From: JAAYVZ01 sp035403265
GTDB lineage: Bacteria; Acidobacteriota; Thermoanaerobaculia; Thermoanaerobaculales; Thermoanaerobaculaceae
NCBI GenBank assembly: GCA_035403265.1
Contig: DAONEV010000031.1
Coordinates: 1 to 19,320 of the forward strand
Direction: 5' to 3'
DNA length: 19,320 nucleotides
Each line of letters starts with the position of its first letter. The stretch's first letter is position 1. Made by a program: the position numbers and the translations under genes. Shown here in pieces: positions 15,960 to 19,320 of this stretch. The notes below the pieces were generated by a model. It made no database searches and had not been told where the DNA came from. It saw only the letters and a list, made by a program, of their open reading frames with translations.

Positions 15960-17626
15960 CCTCCTCACCTTCCCTCTGGGCCGACCGGTCGGTCGGCCCG
16001 GAGCGGTCGTTTCCGGGCCTGGCCAGCGCCGTCAAATGGCTTGTGGGGCTTCGGGTGTTGGCCATCTCCGGGCTGCTGGTCGGCGCACTTCTCGTGCAGA
16101 TCTCCAGTGAAGAGATTCTTCCCATCGCTCCCCTTATCCGGGTCGCCGGGCTCGCCTATCTGCTGTCTCTGATCTGGATCGTTCTGCTGCTCATGCGCAC
16201 GCCGCCCGGCCTGCACGGAGCCCTCCAGCTCGCCGGCGACCTCGCCATCTTCACCGCCCTCATCTACATGACCGGCGGCCCCGGCTCACCCTTTTCCTTC
16301 CTGTTCTTGATCCCTGTCGCCTTGGGCGCCCACCTGTTCGGGCTGCGCGGGGCCCTGACCGTGGCAGGTGCGGCGTTCGTGGCCTACGCGGGTCTCGTCG
16401 AGGTTCTTTCCTTCCACTTCATTTCGACCCCTCCTTACCTCCCGACCGTCGTGCCACTCGGACGGACCGGGATCGGGGTCCAGCTCGTCGTCACCGGGAT
16501 CGGGTTCGCGATCGTCGCCATCCTCACCTCCTACCTCGCCCACTCGGTGCGCAAGGCCGAGAACCAGTTGCTCGGCGAGCGCACGGCGAGCGCCCGCCTG
16601 CTGGCTCTTTCGGACGACGTCCTCCGTTCGGTGGATTCGGGCGTGCTGGCGGTCGACATCGAAGGCAGGGTCGTGCTGGGCAATCCCGCCGCCCAGCGCA
16701 TCCTCGGCCGCCGGGATCCCGTCGAGGAGCACCGGGTCGAGGAGTTACTGGCCCTGGACGGCATCGACTGGCCCTCGGTGCTGTCCCGGGTCTCCGAGGT
16801 GGGCCCCGTCAAGATCGAGGGCACTCAGGTCGAGCGGGGGCTCCCGGTCGGCTGCACGGTCACGCCACTGCGCACCGCCGACGGACGCCTTCTCGGCTTC
16901 GTCATCCATTTCAGGGATCTGACCGAGGCGCGCGAGGTGGCGCGCCGGGAATCCCTGCGCGAGCGGATGGTGGCGGTGGGTCAGATGGCGGCTGGAATCG
17001 CCCACGAGATCCGCAACCCCCTGGCCTCCATCTCGGGCTCCGCTCAGGTCCTGGGCAAGGTGCCGGGGCTCGGGAACAACGAGCACCGGCTGTCGCGGAT
17101 CATCGTCGAGGAATCCCGGCGCCTGTCCGGGATTATCGAGTCGTTCCTCCTCTATGCCCGTCCGCCTGAGCCGCAGCCCGGCCCGTGTCAGATCGGCGAC
17201 ATCCTCGCCGACACGCTCGCCCTGTTCGCCAACTCCCCCGAGGTCACGCCCCGGCACCACATCGAGGTGGAGGTCGCCAGTCATCCCGATCCAGTTGGCG
17301 CTGACGAACGGCAGCTCCGGCAGGCCTTTTTCAACCTGGCCCGCAACGCCATCCAGGCCATGCCCCAGGGTGGTACGATGCGGGTCGCCGCCGCCCCCCA
17401 GGGCGACGACTACGTCATTCGATGGAGCGACCAGGGGGTTGGCATGACGGCCGCGCAGATCAACGAGATCTTCCAACCCTTCAAGGCCTTCCGCCAGGGC
17501 GGCACGGGGTTGGGCTTGGCCGTTGTCTACTCCATCGTGTCCGACCATCGAGGTGAGATTCAGGTTGACAGCAACCCCGGCGTCGGTTCCATTTTCACCA
17601 TCAGGCTGCCCCTGAGAGCTCCATGA
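15956..17626 (+). CDS. pilS: Membrane sensor histidine kinase PilS
   Basis: Predicted 556-residue kinase. It has about six membrane segments in the first ~195 residues (for example 27-48, 60-80, 90-106, 111-128, 132-152 and 174-195). A PAS-like domain (about 218-325, with ILAVD..GRVVLGNPAA and FVIHFRDLTE) links to the catalytic core. The H-box is MAAGIAHEIRNPLASISGSA with the phospho-accepting H350. The ATP-binding domain has N-box NLARNAIQAM (460-469), G1 DQGVGM (492-497) and G2 GGTGLGLAV (515-523). In the PilS family the membrane part senses pilin abundance and controls phosphorylation of PilR. The start overlaps pilC by four bases and the stop overlaps pilR by four, so kinase and regulator are made together. 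Confidence 0.93.
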   Translation: MTSSPSLWADRSVGPERSFPGLASAVKWLVGLRVLAISGLLVGALLVQISSEEILPIAPLIRVAGLAYLLSLIWIVLLLMRTPPGLHGALQLAGDLAIFTALIYMTGGPGSPFSFLFLIPVALGAHLFGLRGALTVAGAAFVAYAGLVEVLSFHFISTPPYLPTVVPLGRTGIGVQLVVTGIGFAIVAILTSYLAHSVRKAENQLLGERTASARLLALSDDVLRSVDSGVLAVDIEGRVVLGNPAAQRILGRRDPVEEHRVEELLALDGIDWPSVLSRVSEVGPVKIEGTQVERGLPVGCTVTPLRTADGRLLGFVIHFRDLTEAREVARRESLRERMVAVGQMAAGIAHEIRNPLASISGSAQVLGKVPGLGNNEHRLSRIIVEESRRLSGIIESFLLYARPPEPQPGPCQIGDILADTLALFANSPEVTPRHHIEVEVASHPDPVGADERQLRQAFFNLARNAIQAMPQGGTMRVAAAPQGDDYVIRWSDQGVGMTAAQINEIFQPFKAFRQGGTGLGLAVVYSIVSDHRGEIQVDSNPGVGSIFTIRLPLRAP

Positions 17627-18978
17627 GCGGCCGCATCCTCGTCGTCGACGACGAGCCCAACCTCCGTGAGCTCCTGCGCATCGTGCTGGAAGGGGACGGT
17701 CACTTCGTCGTCCAGGCGGCGACTTTCCACGAGGCCATGGAGGTGCTCACAAGGGAGCAGTTCGACCTCGTCATCTGCGACATCTTCCTGCCTGACGGGA
17801 ATGGCTTGGACATCGTCCGGACCTACCATGCCACCAACCCACAGACCGGCTTTGTGGTGATCACGGCCCACACGACCCCGGCTCACGCCGTCGCCGCGCT
17901 GCGTGAAGGCGCCGTCGAGTACATCTCCAAGCCCTTCGACGTCGAGGAGCTCAAGGTCATTGTCTCGAAACAGCTCCGCCGGACCCAGGTGGTCCAGCCG
18001 CTGCCTGCCGAGACGCCGTTCATGGGAGGATCCCGAGCGATGCGGCCGATCTTCGAGCGGCTGCCGCAGGTCGCCATGTCGGATGCCACGGTGCTCATCA
18101 CCGGGGAATCCGGCACCGGAAAGGAGCTCCTGGCCCGCGCGATCCACGCTGCTTCGCCCCGTTCCGCGCGGCTGTTTGTGCCGATCAACTGTGGCGCCCT
18201 GCCCGAGGGACTCCTGGAAAGCGAGCTCTTCGGACACGTGCGAGGCTCCTTCACCGGGGCCGTCCGCGACAAGCGCGGGCTCATCCAGGAGGCTCACGGC
18301 GGCACGCTGCTCCTGGACGAGATCGGTGAGCTGATGCCCAACACCCAGGTCAAGCTTCTGCGCGCCCTCCAGGAGCACCGCATCCGGCCCGTCGGCGACA
18401 CCCGAGAGGTGGACGTCGACGTCCGGGTCATCGCCGCCACCAACCAGGACCTCCACAAGCTGGTGGCCGAGGGACGCTTCCGGGAGGATCTCTACTATCG
18501 GATCAACGTCCTCGCCATGCACCTTCCACCTCTCCGCGCGCGCCGGGACGACATCGTGCCCCTCGCGCAGCACTTCGTGGAGAGGAGCTGCGCGCGGCTG
18601 GGGATCCCACCCAAGCTCCTGCATCGCGACGCACTGGCGGTCCTGGAGAACTACGCCTGGCCCGGCAACGTCCGCGAGCTGGAGAACGTCGTCGAGCGCA
18701 TGGTGGCGATGGAGCCGTCCTCGCTGCTGACCGTGAGCGCCCTGCCGCCGAGCGTGCTCGGTGGCGAGATGTCGGCTCCCAGACCCGACCACGAGCTGGT
18801 GCTGCCGGTCAGCGGCCTCGACATCGAGGCGCACCTCGAGGCGATCCGGCGGGAGCTCATGCGCCAGGCCCTGACCCGATGTGGCGGCGTGCAGAAGGAG
18901 GCCGCCCGCCTCCTCCACATGACCTACCGAGCCTTCCGATACCACGCCGAGAAGTTCAACCTGACCATGGAGGACTGA
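17623..18978 (+). CDS. pilR: Sigma-54-dependent response regulator PilR
   Basis: Predicted 451-residue NtrC-type activator. The receiver domain (about 3-118) has the acidic pair D9/D10, phospho-acceptor D53 in ICDIFLPDG, and K103. The AAA+ domain (about 133-365) has Walker A GESGTGKE (161-168), the sigma-54 contact loop GSFTGA (208-213), and Walker B GGTLLLDEIGE (226-236). The GNVREL sensor-2 block is at 348-353. The C-terminal Fis-type helix-turn-helix (about 410-447) reads TRCGGVQKEAARLLHMTYRAFRYHAEKF. It should activate sigma-54 transcription of the major pilin gene, which is not in the window. The ATG overlaps pilS. GSFTGA instead of GAFTGA is a common functional variant in this subfamily. 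Confidence 0.94.
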   Translation: MSGRILVVDDEPNLRELLRIVLEGDGHFVVQAATFHEAMEVLTREQFDLVICDIFLPDGNGLDIVRTYHATNPQTGFVVITAHTTPAHAVAALREGAVEYISKPFDVEELKVIVSKQLRRTQVVQPLPAETPFMGGSRAMRPIFERLPQVAMSDATVLITGESGTGKELLARAIHAASPRSARLFVPINCGALPEGLLESELFGHVRGSFTGAVRDKRGLIQEAHGGTLLLDEIGELMPNTQVKLLRALQEHRIRPVGDTREVDVDVRVIAATNQDLHKLVAEGRFREDLYYRINVLAMHLPPLRARRDDIVPLAQHFVERSCARLGIPPKLLHRDALAVLENYAWPGNVRELENVVERMVAMEPSSLLTVSALPPSVLGGEMSAPRPDHELVLPVSGLDIEAHLEAIRRELMRQALTRCGGVQKEAARLLHMTYRAFRYHAEKFNLTMED

Positions 18979-18981
18979 CGC

Positions 18982-19320
18982 GTGACCACCGCGCTACTCG
19001 CCCTGCTCCTGACCCTCTCCTCGCCGCCCAAGCCGGTCTGCACGGCACCCGACGGCGCCACGATTCACCTCGAGGTCGCTGTCACTGACGACGAGCGTCA
19101 GTTGGGCCTCATGTTCCGGGACGTCGTGCCACCCGACACGGGAATGCTCTTCCTCTTCTCCTCCGACGCCATCTGGCCGTTCTGGATGAAGAACACCCAG
19201 GTGCCCCTCGACTTCATCTGGCTCGACGCTCAGGGAAAGGTGGTCGAGGTGCGCCCCGACGTGCCACCCTGCTATCTCGACCCCTGTCCCAGCTTCGCGC
19301 CCACAGCGACATCGCGAGCG
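18982..19320 (+). CDS. DUF192 family exported protein (partial, runs off the edge)
   Basis: The first 113 codons are present from a GTG at 18982, with GGAGG (18969-18973) eight bases upstream, and the frame is open to the window end. A short hydrophobic N-terminus (about residues 3-13) looks like a signal peptide. The conserved DUF192 pattern then follows: RQLGLMFRDVVPPDTGMLFLF, PFWMKNTQVPLDFIWLD (66-82) and VPPCYLDPCPSFAP (94-107), with C97 and C102. DUF192 proteins are small and have no settled biochemical role. It starts four bases after the pilR stop and so may be co-transcribed with pilSR, but a link to pili is only positional. Confidence 0.85.
   Translation, partial: MTTALLALLLTLSSPPKPVCTAPDGATIHLEVAVTDDERQLGLMFRDVVPPDTGMLFLFSSDAIWPFWMKNTQVPLDFIWLDAQGKVVEVRPDVPPCYLDPCPSFAPTATSRA

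Noticed and set aside
18227..18265. Loss of sigma-54 contact in PilR because the loop reads GSFTGA rather than GAFTGA
   Set aside because: This substitution occurs in functional members of the family, and Walker A, Walker B and the receiver residues are all intact.
17560..18945. Minus-strand open frame of 461 codons opposite pilR
   Set aside because: It is a mirror of the PilR reading frame without domains. PilR is complete with receiver, AAA+ and Fis regions.

Overview
This 19.3 kb window is high-GC and densely coding, and comes from a diderm bacterium. It carries Kdo/lipid A/heptose genes together with two sets of type IV pilus (T4P) / type II secretion (T2SS) machinery. A block of exactly 10 Ns (8874-8883) marks a scaffold join, so this is a draft or metagenome assembly. 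The split heptose kinase/adenylyltransferase genes, the pilB-pilT-pilC-pilS-pilR order and the PilN 'NLAxxxFxNxRPVW' N-terminus suggest Acidobacteriota (Thermoanaerobaculia/Holophagae-like) or a deltaproteobacterial-type lineage. That placement is an inference and is not proven by the window.

Region 1 (1-6786, all minus strand) reads as one tightly coupled operon. In transcription order it holds an ECF sigma factor, a membrane-anchored zinc-finger anti-sigma factor, a small exported secretin-N-domain-like protein, a GspF/PilC platform protein, a GspE/PilB ATPase, PilM, PilN, PilO, and the first 61 bases of a further gene in the PilP/GspC position. Almost every junction is a 1-4 base start/stop overlap. 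No retraction ATPase and no pseudopilin is visible, so this is probably a T2SS-like or non-retracting T4P-like system placed under its own ECF sigma/anti-sigma pair.

Region 2 (6787-6896) is the divergent intergenic region. It has a perfect TATAAT on the minus strand, an extended -10 (TGGTACACT) on the plus strand, and a 7-bp GC palindrome between them.

Region 3 (6897-11831, plus strand) is an LPS inner-core/lipid A block: waaA (Kdo transferase), lpxK (lipid A 4'-kinase, interrupted by the N gap), hldA-type heptose-7-P kinase, hldC-type heptose-1-P adenylyltransferase, and waaC (heptosyltransferase I). Three of these genes have a TAnnnT box 6-7 bases before the start codon, a spacing typical of leaderless transcripts.

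Region 4 (11832-18978, plus strand) is a T4P operon: pilB, pilT, pilC, pilS, pilR. It encodes extension and retraction motors, the platform protein, and a two-component system that normally drives sigma-54 transcription of the major pilin. A DUF192-family exported protein starts at 18982 and runs off the right edge.

The gene families are all known. The least ordinary features are the ECF-led secretion operon with its small secretin-like protein, the duplicated GspE/GspF pair on either side of the LPS block, and the possible leaderless expression of the LPS genes. I saw no rRNA, tRNA, CRISPR array, insertion sequence or phage gene.
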